Positions 32,900 through 44,479 are shown, counted from the stretch's first letter. The stretch: 64,000 nucleotides of DNA from Lunularia cruciata (GCA_948567375.1 OX419758.1:44955001-45019000); one strand, 5' to 3'. Program-made: numbers and translations. Notes: a model not told the origin generated them from the sequence alone.

Positions 32900-34459
32900 C
32901 ACTCACTTGCAAAATTCAAAACTAGAGCTTTCAAATGTCAACACATTCCTTGGTAACACTTGATAGGTTTTGGCACTACTTGATCTTTGGTGTTGACATG
33001 CTGCACTCTTACTTAATGGCAATTTTTTGAAACAAGAGCCTAATCCTCCCTGTAAACCCCCTAATTCAAACCCTTTTGAAAAAATGAAACAAGAAAGAGT
33101 CCCATAGAAAAGAGTTGTATGGAGCATTCATTTTCATGACATCTTTTCTTTATGGAGTCCCATAGAATATCTTATAGAAATTTCCTGTTAAATTTATTCT
33201 TGACATTCCCCTACTCTAACATATTCCTATTAAGAAATTCCCATCTACAATCTAGGTCCTATCTAAAACTATATTGTCTGAATTTATAAATATAGATTCA
33301 AAAATCCCTACTAGAGAAAGAGAACAATCCTAGGTGTTCAGAGTATAAAAATTATATTCAAAAATAAAGTCTTATCTTGGTCTAAGTGTTATAATTTGGA
33401 TTTTACTATAATATTTGTACAATGATTAAAATATATCTTTATTCTACAAGAATGTGCTCTGAAGCTTTTATCCTCAGCTCCAAATGCAGAGTAAAATATT
33501 TTGCGGATGAGTTTATTTATAAATTCATAATATAAAATAGATTTATATGTATATATAAAGCATGGTATCTCTAGTTAAGTATTTTGTTACAAGTGTTGTT
33601 AAGCATTTTGTTACATTGCAGTGTAGCTGGTACTTGTACAATGTATGTTAATAATACCATTTTTGTATCTATCATCTTGAAAGAACAAAAAATTCTAAAA
33701 GCATTAATATTTTTTGGAAGAAAATATATGTTTTAGACATTCAAAAGATATTCAAGAATGACGTCATTTCTTAGATCTAAAATACATTCCTTGGAGTATC
33801 TAAATGAAAAAATGTGAATAGTATCTCTTTGCTTATTTTTTGAGGTGTAAGGTGGTTGAGTTCATTCCTTGTCCTAGTCCTTTTGGAACTTTGCTGAAAT
33901 TAGAAAACTAGAAAATAGAAAATAGAAAATATTTTATTCTGATTTTGTTCATCTATTTTTCTCATCTTCAATCTAGAGTTTTTTTATAGTTCAGTTGAAT
34001 AATTTCTACCAATTTTGTTGTTACGTTCAACATTCCTATATCATAACTTTTGAAATTTCGTAGAACAAAATAAATATATAAATAAATATGGTTTATAATA
34101 TAGATTAAGTTACTATCGAGGTTATAGTATCCTTCTTGTTATGTGTGTCAAGTTCTAATTTTACCTTTCAAGATCATATGGTACTCCACATTGGAAACTT
34201 GTTTCAATGGATAGTGAATTTCAATTTTGCCTCCTCAGGTTCCTGCAGTTATACAATCAAAAATTTCATGGGTTGGTTTCAAATATTTCTTCTGGGAATT
34301 GTGCCAAGAGATACCAGGATAGATGTAAGCAAATTTCAATCATAATTTTTATCATATATTTATTACTCGGTTCGAACATACCTACGGCAGATCACTTTTA
34401 AATGTTCATCCGATTTTAATTGGTTGCTCACCTCAACATTATAAATATATCAAAGGGAA
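32900..34459. other. No recognisable gene
   Basis: AT-rich DNA. Short plus-strand frames at 34136-34401 contain FLQLYNQKFHGLVSNISSGN flanked by TTGCCTCCTCAG, which resembles a 3' splice site, but no product or matching exon is seen. Confidence 0.4.
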
Positions 34460-34850
34460 AGGGAGCCGATCCGGAGACACCCCCTTAGGTAGGGAGACAC
34501 CCTTTACGCATACCAATAGGACCGGATTTTAAATAATTGGTTATGAACCGAACGTATATAGTCTTGTGTTCATGACTGCAGCCTGGTTACTTGGCAAAGC
34601 TTTTCTTCAATTTAGTTCAAATCTTCACATTAAAATTGCTTATGATATATATATGTGTGTGTGTGCAGGATGTTAATCTAGAAAGCCAAAGCCAAATGAG
34701 ATATATGAAGAGTCAGTGATATTTCTAAGTTCAACTTGAGAAACAGAATGTAGAAAAAAATATTATTCTTAAGATTAAGGATTAAAGTTGTCACAAGATT
34801 GACAAATGGGTGTCTCTCGCACAAAGAGGGTGTCTCCCAACCGGCTCCCT
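34460..34850. mobile_element. MITE-like element with repeated TIR motif
   Basis: A 391-bp element with terminal inverted repeats of about 47 bp: AGGGAGCCG at both ends, then GGAGACACCC twice per end, at matching distances. The interior is AT-rich, has TA/TG microsatellite (about 34648-34668), and has no coding capacity. The target duplication is not clear. A possible 8-bp pair ATATATCA/ACATATCA lies a few bases off each end. The superfamily is not assigned. Confidence 0.7.
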
Positions 34851-35034
34851 AGTTACATATCATTCTTTAAAGTTGAAATTAAGAATTAAAACCCCTAATA
34901 TATCATATCACTAAGAAAGCCGCAAGTAAGCAAATAATGCAGTGACCAAAGATCAATAACCTGAGCTCTCGTTAACGTCATAATTTCAGAATTTATTAGA
35001 GCTGAATCTAACTTAATTGAAGAACAATTTACAA

Positions 35035-35086
35035 ATTTTAGTAATTGTCCCCGCGTGTTATTACACGCGGGGACAATTACTAAAAT
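35035..35086. repeat. Perfect 24-bp palindrome with a 4-base loop
   Basis: Arms 35035-35058 and 35063-35086 are exact reverse complements around TATT. The top of the stem is GC-rich (CCCCGCGTGT), which stands out in AT-rich surroundings. It could extrude as a cruciform or fold in RNA. It may mark a tiny fold-back element. No T-tract follows, so it is not a terminator. Confidence 0.85.
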
Positions 35087-35240
35087 CTAGCTAGCTCATC
35101 TTAGGATTCTGTCTGCATGTTAATCACACATTTTGCATGAGAACAGTAGAAAAATCCGTGTTGAAAGCTTGAAGTCCGATAGACTGACCTACAATAAATC
35201 AAAGCAAAACAAAACATAAGACACCAAGAAAAAATGTGGT

Positions 35241-35520
35241 TTGAGAGTAGAAAAAACATGGCATAAAGAACGAATAGTTCGTTTTATCCTTGATGTGGCC
35301 CAAGGAAAACTTCAAAATGAGCACGTAGCTTTTGGTGAGCATGCGAATAGTTTTCAACGGAAAGGAGAAAGCGACACGTATTGGATAATGGGAAAAAGGC
35401 GACCGCGTAGGAAAAATCAAGGATGGGAAGACCCCATCAAGCCTTACAAGGGAGAGACAAAAAAGGTAACATGGGGCTAAGCCCCAATAGAGTCTGTATG
35501 AGAAATCTGCACTACCCCAC
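35241..35520 (+). repeat. Dispersed repeat R, copy 1
   Basis: Contains an open frame of 79 codons (35241-35480) ending GWEDPIKPYKGETKKVTWG, and the core GACCCCATCAAGCC, then ATGGGGCTAAGCCCCAATAG. The same core recurs at 35600-35670, about 36780-36905, and inverted at 63830-63930. The last two frames differ, so coding is uncertain. The GGGGCTTAGCCCC-like part is self-complementary. I do not recognise the family. Confidence 0.6.
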
Positions 35521-35564
35521 CTAAGATATCTGAGCTATGCAAGTAATACAGTTGTACGGTACAC

Positions 35565-35672
35565 GTATTGGATAACAAGAATTGGATAACAAGAATGATA
35601 GAAAGACCCCATCAAACCCTACACGGATAAAACTTAACAGGTAAAATGGGGCTAAGGTCCAATAAGAAGAAA
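35565..35672 (+). repeat. Dispersed repeat R, copy 2 (short)
   Basis: Shares GAAAGACCCCATCAA, then ATGGGGCTAAG and TCCAATAAG with copy 1. It also repeats ATTGGATAACAAGAAT in tandem at 35567-35595. It is truncated, with no open frame. Confidence 0.55.
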
Positions 35673-36079
35673 TGTACATTTTACAATGGCCTACTTGCAG
35701 GAGATTATAGTATCTTAATGCTTCTCTTTTTAAAGTATTGCATCAAAAAGGAAAAGAAATAGAAATATATAATTAATTTGCGTATAGTAAAAAAAAGCTA
35801 TAATCTAAGCCGTGATAATCTTATATTACAGAGTAAAACCTCCGAGTGATGACACTTTTTTAAGTGAAATCTTCCTAGTAAGCATTAGTAACCATTAATC
35901 TTCACACAAAATCATTTAGTCTACCATCAATAAACTTATTTAATAGTGCCATCGTCACTAAGAAACAATAATGACATAGTAAGAAGGATAAGGATGATTT
36001 GACACATTCCTCGTTCATAGAATACTGAGTATACTGTCATACTCGTATTAAACGAGGTCCCGACCCAACACAAGTTTTC

Positions 36080-36690
36080 TGGATGTTATGGACTCAAGAC
36101 TGGTGAACTTTGCTTTACGCATCTTCTTCGCTCCCTTCTATATACTCTTCATTTTGGTTGCTCGGTGATTGTTTGTTGATTGGTGTTGGGTGCTATTTTT
36201 GTGTTTGATAATTTACATAAAGAGGCACCCACCCTGATCTACATCTATTGCAGTGTGTTTTACTAGAACAAGGAAAAATAAGCGATTAGATCGATTGTTC
36301 CAAATGAATTATATATTCAGCTTTTTCTTGACGATTCACTAGGCGACACTCGGACGTGCAACCAGAATCTTCAATGTTGCTTGCTCATGGGTGACTCCGA
36401 GTTGATAGCGGAAATTTAGAACTCTAAAATTCATTTCCATATCCAAATGGTTGTGCTTCTTTACATCAATATACATTTTTGTAATAATCAAACGTAAAGA
36501 TAGCACACACCACCAATAGCCAAACAGTTGTGCTTCTTAACATCACCATATATTTATGTAGATAATCAAACACAAAGATAGCACCAAACACCAATCACAG
36601 AGCACCCAAAAGGAAGACTAGATAGTGAAAGAGTGAAGAAAATATCTAGAGCAAAGTTCACCTAAGTCAAAACATTCAGAAAGTTTCATT
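36080..36690. mobile_element. Fold-back element with long inverted repeats
   Basis: The left arm (36080-36220) and right arm (36541-36690) are inverted copies of about 140 bp, three quarters identical. Shared words on one strand include GCAAAGTTCACC, ACCAATCA and ATCAAACACAAA. The right arm is extended by a 78-bp direct duplication (units starting near 36448 and 36521). The space between has no gene. This suits a fold-back or MULE-type non-autonomous element. No target duplication was found. Confidence 0.5.
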
Positions 36691-36699
36691 ATGAGCACT

Positions 36700-36910
36700 T
36701 AAGAAATGTTGTCTTTATTGGGAACAAAAAGGCTACACTTTGAATAAGAAAAATTGTGACCACATAGAACAAATGAAGGATGGAAAGACCCCATCAAGCC
36801 ATACAAGGAAGAGACAAAAGAGGTAAAAAGGAGCTAGGTCCCAATTGGATTGATATGAGAAATCTGCCCTACCGCACCTAAGATATCCAAGCTATACAAG
36901 TTGTAAGGTC
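36700..36910 (+). repeat. Dispersed repeat R, copy 3
   Basis: GATGGAAAGACCCCATCAAG, CATACAAGG and then GAGAAATCTGCCCTACCGCACC match copy 1 (35440-35520) with moderate divergence. It abuts the right arm of the fold-back element. The core GGGGCTAAGCCCC has decayed to AGGAGCTAGGTCCC. Confidence 0.55.
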
Positions 36911-37053
36911 TACAAACTACAAGCATCCAAAAAACCATCATCTAGAGTGATTGCTCTCTTGTGGATTGCACTAGCCAATGCTCTCTATTAAGCGATGGAC
37001 ATGCTGTCTAAAGTATGCTACAAAGTATGAGACTAAGAGAGATAGTGGTACCC

Positions 37054-37293
37054 CTAGCGTCTAATATGATAAGCTCTCATGCACTCCCTCGGAAATGTGT
37101 CAAATGTAGTGTCCATCACTCCATATACCTTCAAGGCTAGAGGAACAAAGCGGTGACCTTGCTGCATACCCCTATACTTGGAGACCTTGCGTGTTGCTGC
37201 TCTGCTTGCCGCCCATCTAAGAGGATGAGTAATCACTCCTTCCAAAATTGCATCACGCGTAGGGTCTATAACCACAACATCTGCCATTGTCAC
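37054..37293 (-). pseudogene. Fragment of an unknown retroelement-like ORF
   Basis: A 79-codon open segment, MADVVVIDPTRDAI, then AASRAATRKVSKYRG and GHRFVPLALKVYGVMD. It resembles the C-terminal part found after reverse transcriptase in some plant and algal retroelement ORFs, where a D...E/K nuclease-like fold has been proposed. I cannot confirm that. The base and codon use is less AT-rich than around it. No RT lies next to it. It may be a fragment brought in by a mobile element. Low certainty. Confidence 0.35.
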
Positions 37294-37374
37294 CTAATCA
37301 TCTCGGACCAAGTATAAGTATGCCTTGTCTTTGTAGACATGTCTTGTCTACAAAGAATAACAGGTTTTAATAAG

Positions 37375-37615
37375 AGGTTGTGCTCTTTCCTCTAGTGTAT
37401 AATAACCTCTTGATAGTGACATATAATCCTATTACTAGTGTCTAATACTAATGGGAGGTTTTGCACTCTTCTCTAAAGGGAGTAACATCCTCTTTATAAT
37501 ATATTACTAGTGTATAGTACTAATGGGAGGTTTCACACTCTTCTTTACAGGGAGTAACAACCTCTTTATAATGACATCGAACCTTACAACCAAGTATAAC
37601 AGTACTGGGAGGTTC
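37375..37615. repeat. Tandem repeat, three units of 72-82 bp
   Basis: Units begin AGGTT at 37375, 37456, 37528 and 37610 (the last only starts). Each holds CACTCTT or GCTCTTTCC, GGGAGTAAC-like DNA and CCTCTTTATAAT, then ACTAGTGT. The units are diverged. It lies just upstream of the minus-strand fragment at 37054-37293. Confidence 0.75.
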
Positions 37616-37619
37616 TACT

Positions 37620-38388
37620 TTGTACTTAAATGATTTCAAATGCTACCAAATATCCTCAAAAAACATGATGTATGAACTAGCACTACAACTACATAGTACT
37701 TATTTAAGAGCAATATCTCCATTGATATAGTGATGAAACCAAAAAATAGTATTCCACAATAAGTTTGGAAGTATAAAATACTTCTTCATAACAACTACAT
37801 CAATAACTGAAACATCTAATTGTTTATACCTAAGGTTGTTGTTCTTTGACTTTCTTCTTAGTGATGAAATAAGTACTAGCAAACAGAAGTTTCCTTGGTG
37901 ATCCTTATATACATATACAAATTGAGCATGAAATGTTGAGTGTTTGTTTGGCGAGCACTTCCCAAAATAGGAAAGTGTACATAAGAAGATAATGTGATGG
38001 TATCTTGTAGATTATCTTTTGAAATTGTAGTTTGTCTAGTTATAATTATAAAATAATATTTTATAAAGAAAAATATCTATTAAAATATATATATAGAAAT
38101 AAGGTATGAAGGTATTTTCATACAAATATTTTAAAGATTTTATAAATTGCAATAATATATTCTTTCACTTTGGAGGGATTGAATGTGTCCCATTCAATCC
38201 TACTAAGTTCATCATTATCTTAAAATACTTTCAAACTAGTACTTTCAATGAACTAAGCATCACCTCCATCTTCTTTAGTATTTTCCACTTTCTACTCTCA
38301 TTCTATTTAACCTATGATGTTTGCTTTGGTACATGTGAATTCCTAATTACCTAATGGAATAAAGATATTCCCTACTATCTAAGTATTT
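37620..38388. other. No recognisable gene
   Basis: AT-rich flank before element X. Short frames occur on both strands, none with a known motif. The last 5 bases before X (GGTAG at 38389-38393) are its target duplication. Confidence 0.5.
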
Positions 38389-38895
38389 GGTAGTGTCACG
38401 ACCCACTTTGTTATAAGCCCCCATTTTTTGTTGTTTTTTAATGTAAATAGTCCAAACCAAACGTTTGGAGGTGTCATTTGCAGGAGGTGTCGATTCATAG
38501 GAGGTTCTACTCTTACAACACAAAGATTTTGGGTACCTTAACTTAATAGACTCTGCATGCCTGCCCAACAAAAATGGGAATGGACTCATTTGTGCTCGGA
38601 TCCTTTTTTTTCCATTCTATCAGGCTTTACAACAAGGATTCCCCAACAAAAAGAGCCACCACACTACAAGCAAACCTTGACTTCACAAGTTTTTGTGGAA
38701 TGATGGGAGCCGTAATAACTTTTTGACAAATGCAAAAGTCATACAATTTTTTCTCTCATTTCAAGAACATGCAAAAAGATGCATATGCCGCCAAAGAACC
38801 ATTGGTGACCATTCCACGCCCAATTGCATGCGTGCAATTGTGACCTTTCACCAACTACTACAGTGGAAGAAGGATAGATCCCACACCAATGGGTT

Positions 38896-38903
38896 TATAA
38901 AAG
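38896..38903 (+). promoter_or_regulatory. TATA box upstream of the X LTR frame
   Basis: TATAAAAG, about 130 bp before the ATG at 39034. The 3' LTR has the decayed CTATGAAAAG at the same place. It could serve the LTR frame rather than the genomic RNA, because a second TATA box lies near the end of the LTR (56797-56805). Confidence 0.45.
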
Positions 38904-38956
38904 GGCCCAATCCAATGTGCAAGGCAAACCTTTTAATATTTTTCAATTTTCCTTTT

Positions 38957-39003
38957 CACTTTTCCCTTTTCACTTTTCACTTTTCACTTTTCACTTTTCC
39001 CCT
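38957..39003. repeat. CACTTTT tandem repeat in the X 5' LTR
   Basis: About six 7-bp units, one degenerate (CCCTTTT). The 3' LTR has only one or two units (about 55295-55315), so the array grew or shrank after insertion. It lies between the TATA box and the ATG. Confidence 0.8.
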
Positions 39004-39033
39004 TTCTTTTGTATTTCTTGCATTTCTCTCTCC

Positions 39034-42000
39034 ATGACAACCATCTCTTTTGACATCATGCCAGAATTTCCAGAGTAGACTATTGAATTTTTCAACAATG
39101 TCAAGAGCTTGGGATGTGAAAGCAAATTGGGGATTGCACTTTTGTGAAAATTCAAATATTCAATCATGACAAGATGAATACCCAAAGGAGGGGTAAAGCA
39201 AAGCAAAAAGAGGTGAGGCAATGGAAATCTTGAGAAAACCTCTCAAGATTTCTGAGTGGGGATTATACTATCAAACCAACTACATCAAGGAAAGAAAGAT
39301 GGAATTCTTACTGTGGGATTGCGATCTTGTTGATGGGGCCATGTTGTAGGAAATTTGCAATAATGCAAAGAATTTGAGTGGGAATTGTTACAAGGATGTC
39401 CCATGATATGGACAAAGGACCACTGGTAGCATGTATTGGATGAGGATTGCTCCTCTTTTGGGGAAGTTCATATTGATACCCCACATGGCAAACCCAACAA
39501 ACAAATGATGCATATAATTGATGACTTGTCTGGTGGGGAAAATCTACAAATAGGTAAAAGATTGAAGACACAAAGGACCCATTTTAATGCACTATCACCA
39601 AAATGATAATGTGGTTGTTTTGTTCAAAACAAAAAAGCTATGTCAATCAAAACCAGGCTATCTTCTCTTCCAACTTGTACACCGGAAAAAGCCGATTAGT
39701 TGGACAAGGATGTTTTGAGAGTGAGTCATCAAGCTGCTAGAAAACATGACTGAAGGTTTTTTCACTATTTTGGTCTCCTTTATTATTCATTTCTACATTG
39801 GTATAAACTCCTTAATGGATGAAGAGAATGAGAAGTTTCCATCCCACCTGCATCATCCAAATTACTTCCGTGAGAACTCCAACTTGTCGAAGGAGATCAC
39901 CAAGTCCCACAAAGCATATGAAGAATATGCCTTGAGTGGAAAATTTTCATGAGTGGTAGAGATAAACAATTCCATCATGATTTGATGAAAGACACCGGTG
40001 GCTCAAGCAAAGGTTCAAGCTTCCAAGAAACAAAAATGAGCTAGAACCTTCATCAAAAATAGCATGAGTAAAACCACATCATTAAAATCAACTCAAAATG
40101 ATGTCCATCATCAAGAAAGAGACCATCCAATGAACAAGTTGTGAGTATGAAGTTGGGGAGTGAGGAATCCTTCACACAAATTTTGTATCTTGTAGAGGAC
40201 AAAGGCAAAGAAGGCCCAAACAACAAAGCATAATTGTTGCTCCAACTTAGTGACAATGAATTGATTCCAATGGGGAAGGAGATGATGCCAACTTTGGAAC
40301 CCCTCCTAACCATTGCCACTTTGTTAAATTTTGGTTCCCAACAAGGAAAAAACTTCATGTTACAAAAATAATTGTATACAAACAAAACAAACTTACCCGC
40401 TGTTAGATTTTTTCAAGGACACAAATGACAACGAGGTAGAGATAACACACCAAGGTCTGTAACACCCATATGTGCATGTGTGTGGTATTGTGATATTTAA
40501 CTTGGTATTACAAGTACTTAAGAGATATTATTTATATAGAGATAAAGGATGGTTCTGTATTAGTCATGGTTAGCTAAAGTTAGTCATAGCTAGGATAGAG
40601 GGGACCTTACTTTAGAGGAAGTAGAAAAGATGAGCACCACTATTTTGGATTTTAGTGTGTTGACTTGGTATTATTCCTAGGTGTTTGGCTTTGAGGAAAA
40701 AGTTGAGAACTCTTGGGCCCGCAAGCCTTTTTGTTTTGGATTCTTCTTTAGTCCAAGGATAGCCCATGTGAAGGAATCCTTGACTTAATGGTTGGATCAA
40801 GATAAGACCACATGCTTAGGGGAATATGCCCATGTGAATGGATATTCCTTTCTACTTTTTGACTTTACTTGACTTTTAGTCTAGTAACTTGAGTTACTAC
40901 GGTAATTAGTAACTTTGGTACGTAACTATTTCACAAGTATATAAACAAGGGGTGAAGAGGTACTCATCATCCTTTCATTTGCAATTATCTCTCTCTCATT
41001 GAGTTCTCTAGTGAGCAATGTCTTGAGTCTTGGAGTGTTAGCCTTGGAGGAGTATGATGGAGTTCGGGTTCTTTGCCTTCTTAGTCCATGGTGCGCTACC
41101 ATAATAGCCATCAGAGGTTCATCCTGACTGAGAGACAGGCCGGCTCACAGGTCTGACAACCCCCAAGAAACAAACTCTTCTGTCTCCAAGACATGAAGGA
41201 CTAGTAGATGGAGATGATGTCATTGCCAACACCACTCCCCCAACAAATGATAAAAAAGTGTGCAAGAACAAAGAACTAGCCCTGGCTCACAAACAAATAA
41301 TGCAACCATCCCAAGCCATGACAAGAATCATGCATCTAAAATGAAGAAGGCCTTATGAAGACAATTGGGCAAGGATGGAAATTCTTTGCCTTGGCTTATA
41401 GTAGCATACACCGTCCACAAAGTGACACCGGTGATGAAAGGATTGGAAGAGCTTCTGCAAATATACCAAAGGTCAGATCCAAACCTAAAGGAACAAGCGG
41501 CTCTCATCTATCACTTGCATCATTGAGTCCAAACCCAACGGAATAAAAAGAACAAGGAAAGTTAAAAGTGCTTGGACAAGTTCCAAAGGGAGGAACTAAA
41601 ACAGCAAGAGGAGTACAAAAAATTAATCCATGGCCTGAAGAAGAAGGTTGACAACTATAGGCTGCAAGTCTCTCACCAACAAACTCAACATGAGAAAGAT
41701 ATACAAAATTGGGAGGATAAACTCATTGTACTACAAAGCAAGTTAGAAATGACCTAGGCGGAAGCAAAGGCAATGGAGATGCAATATGACAATTTGAAGC
41801 CATTGACTGACCTCTTCATCTCCAACCTACCTACCAACCTAAAATGGCAACAAGAAAAGGTGTTGGAACTAGACAAGTAGATTTATTAGGAGATGACTAA
41901 AGAGTTGAGCACCAATAGAACCAAGATAGTCAACAAAGGATATGGGCTCCCCACCATTATAGGTCACGCAACCACACAAATACTAAGTCAGTTGGAACAC

Positions 42001-42400
42001 ATGGACAACAAAATATCCCAAAAAAAGGCAAAGGACTTGCACAATAAAATTGATGCAATGGAATGGAAGTCATACTAAGCAAATGAGCAACTCAAATTGT
42101 TGTCAAAAACTCCCAAGCCACACAAATGCCAAGTTCAAGGAGACCAAGTCTAGCTTCAAACAAATTATGGAGAGTTATTGAAAGGAGCTCTTGGACCTTG
42201 TTTGCATCTCCCAAGGAGTTGAGAGTTCAACCCAAGTCCCACTTGCTCCACCTATTGGAAAATAATGACATGAGTCTCTTCTTACAAAGATGGTTCCAGT
42301 CATTTTCATTGCCTAACAAGAATACTTCTTTTTCTACATGGCAACAACAACAAAAAATTTTTAGCCTTAGCAAGTTTGTAGATGTACGTAATGTGTAAAT
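39034..42400 (+). pseudogene. LTR-encoded ORF of X, 5' LTR copy
   Basis: It begins MTTISFDIMPEF. The 3' LTR has MITISCDIVQA at 55350. At 39746 it reads GFFTILVSFIIHFYIGINSL, then MDEENEKF, matching the HFYLGLNIL-EEKEK motif of the Y frame (28340-28430). The C-terminal half (41572-42078) is coiled-coil-like: EELKQQEEYKKLIHGLKKKV, HEKDIQNWEDKL, and QLEHMDNKISQKKAKDLHN. It ends near 42398. The solo LTR at 40458-41148 splits it. There are many stops. Function is unknown. Confidence 0.55.
40458..41148 (+). mobile_element. Solo LTR with perfect target duplication
   Basis: 691 bp from TGTAACACCC to GGCTCACA, flanked by AGGTC at 40453-40457 and 41149-41153. It has a TATA box TATATAAA at 40938-40945. 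The family is that of the LTR at 15516-16189 (opposite strand). The internal part was lost by LTR-LTR recombination. It sits inside the X LTR frame. The intact target duplication makes it one of the youngest events in the window. Confidence 0.92.
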
Positions 42401-42484
42401 AGGTAACTTGGCCCAACTTATATGTAGTATTAGCCTGTTCAAGGTAGACAATCCCTATCTTAGTTGATTACATCCATGGGTACT

Positions 42485-42691
42485 TGCAAAGTTTCTTGGT
42501 TAGCTTGGCTTGCACTCTAAGAAAGTGGCTTTTAGGAAGTTTCTTGAGAAGCTTCTCAAGAGCCTTGTATGTTCCTTATAAATACAAAAACCCAAGCTCA
42601 TACTAGAAATTCAGAGCTTTCATTTAAGAGTCACAATGTGATCTTCCGCTCCAATCTTCCATTCTCTTATTTCTCTCCTCACTCTTTTACA
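42485..42691 (+). repeat. 5' LTR remnant of G3
   Basis: Matches the last part of 47333-47837, from TAGCTTGGCTTGCACTCTAA through the TATA region (CTTATAAATAC near 42573) to CTTTTACA. The U3 start, and with it most of the GAAGCTTC array, is gone. One GAAGCTTC remains near 42549. Confidence 0.85.
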
Positions 42692-42692
42692 T

Positions 42693-42704
42693 TGGTCTTA
42701 GAGC
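42693..42704 (+). other. Primer binding site of G3
   Basis: TGGTCTTAGAGC follows the LTR end after one base. It matches the iMet type TGGTATCAGAGC at 10 of 12 bases. Confidence 0.75.
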
Positions 42705-42949
42705 AAGAATGGGATGGATAGAATTTATGGACCACCAAATCTATTTCTGAAAAGCCATTGGGGTGTTTGTATCCATGTACTAACCATCATCATCTCACGC
42801 TTTGGGCAAAATTTTCTAAATGTGATTACCTTGTTTGATGAACCATTGGTACTTCATTTTGTAACTTATGGACAAGGGTGGATGTGTTGCATCTACACAT
42901 TTATGTGTTAACTTAGATAAATTGTAGGTAGTTTGATAGAGCAGTAATC

Positions 42950-43860
42950 ATGGCGGCAATGACTAAAGTTATCATTGTTATGCAGCAAAAATCAAACACC
43001 TTACTCAATTGTTGGAAGAACAAGACCATCAACAACAAGAACATGTACGAGAGGGCACCATTTTGAGCAAGAGAGAGTACTTCTGATTTCCAAAGCCAAA
43101 AGTATTTGAAGGCAAGAGTCTCTTATGCATAGTGGAGAATTTTGTATTTGACTATGAATGTTATTTTGAAGCTACAAATCTTGATGATGAACGGAGATGA
43201 ATGTTCTTGGCTTCAAGCCAATTGGATGGAGTGGCCAGACTATGGTGGCGGATCTAAGTGAAGCAAGCTAAATGAAAATATGTTGCACTAGTCTCAACAT
43301 GAGAAGAATTCAAGAGTGCAATAATTGAGCAGTTCCAAGCAATAAATCCTGCATAGGCCATAGAAGATAGATTGGCAAAGTTGAAGTAGATTGGTTTTGT
43401 AAGAAGCTATATCACTCAATTCCAAAATACCATAATGCAAATTCTAGATATGCTAGAAGGTGAAGCTTTGGATCAATTTATGAGGGGTTTAAAGTCTCAC
43501 TCACTAAATTAGAACTGATCATGTAGGAGCCCAAACACATGGAAGAAGCCATGAAGTTGGTTAAGTGCTTTGATTCCTTGGTTGTGACAACTTGGTCTTG
43601 ACCTTGACCTTCACGAAACCTGCCAACACACTACACACGGGTGGAGGAGCTTGCATCAATGGAGATTGATGCCATCCAACAAAGATCACTTAGCATAGTA
43701 GATAAGGAAAGACTACAACAAAATGGTAGTTGCTTTTATTGTTGTCAAATTGGACATTGAATTGCTAAATGTCTACTCAAGAATAAATGATCCCAACAAA
43801 TTGCCCAAATGGAGTTTGTGGAACATGGTGATCAAGGAAACAAAGAATCCTTGTAGGAGA
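42950..43860 (+). pseudogene. G3 gag
   Basis: It begins MAAMTKVIIVMQQ at 42950. The capsid start matches G2 (KYLEAR-type and FDYECYFEAT-like DNA near 43100-43180). The zinc knuckle at 43731-43772 reads CFYCCQIGH, stop, IAKC, with all four metal ligands present but a TGA after His. Several other stops break the frame. Confidence 0.75.
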
Positions 43861-43949
43861 ATTTAAGCCACCTACTCGGAACTTGATAAGTTCTAATGGT
43901 ATTATGCAAGTTTACTTCACTTGCAAGGTATGTTATCTAATCATTGTTG

Positions 43950-44260
43950 TAAGAGTTAGGTTGATTCTAGAAAGTTAGAGAATTTCATATCCATATAATT
44001 AGCAAAGGAATTGGGTATTTTTATCAAGCTAGTAATTAGAAGTATATTGATGATGGCAAATTGTAGAAAGAGTTCTGTATCTTGTACCTCACATCCTATT
44101 AAATTCAAGATTACAAATGAGGATCTGGAGTGTATGAGGTTTATAGTGACACCTCTATACTATGATGTCATTCTATGTTTACCTTGGCTTGATCGTCAAA
44201 AGGTTCAATTTTATTGGACCCAATGACAAATTCAAATAAACCAAGGTATGAATTACATAT
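43950..44260 (+). pseudogene. G3 aspartic protease remnant
   Basis: The active site reads VDSRKLENFIS at 43960-43992. Asp and Ser are kept, but Gly is Arg (GGA to AGA). LAKELGIFIKLVI and the open segment 44011-44226 follow, ending ILCLPWLDRQKVQFYW. Compare G2 at 8224-8691, where the Asp itself is lost. Confidence 0.75.
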
Positions 44261-44479
44261 TAGATTATCTAGCACCTTTGAGTAAGACATCTCAGAATAG
44301 TAGGTCCCAAGATGAGAAGCTTGTCAATAAAGTAGCCATAGAGTAGGCTTTGGAGGCATGTAAGCTTATTTTTGCAGTCTGATCACCGATTGTGCATGGA
44401 GAATTTGATGAGGCCAAAAGCCTCATCAAGCAATGGTTGAGCAAATAGTTCAAGAGTTTGCAAATGTGTTTTTGGATGA

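Noticed and set aside
34136-34401. Possible exons of a host gene
   Set aside because: A splice-like TTGCCTCCTCAG and an open stretch are present, but no domain and no partner exon. Not enough to call a gene.
38820-38850. Palindrome CAATTGCATGCGTGCAATTG in the X 5' LTR
   Set aside because: Only 8-bp arms and not kept in the 3' LTR. It could be chance.
38957-39003. CACTTTT array as a centromere or telomere-type satellite
   Set aside because: It is a short array inside an LTR, with one or two units in the partner LTR, so it is a local expansion.
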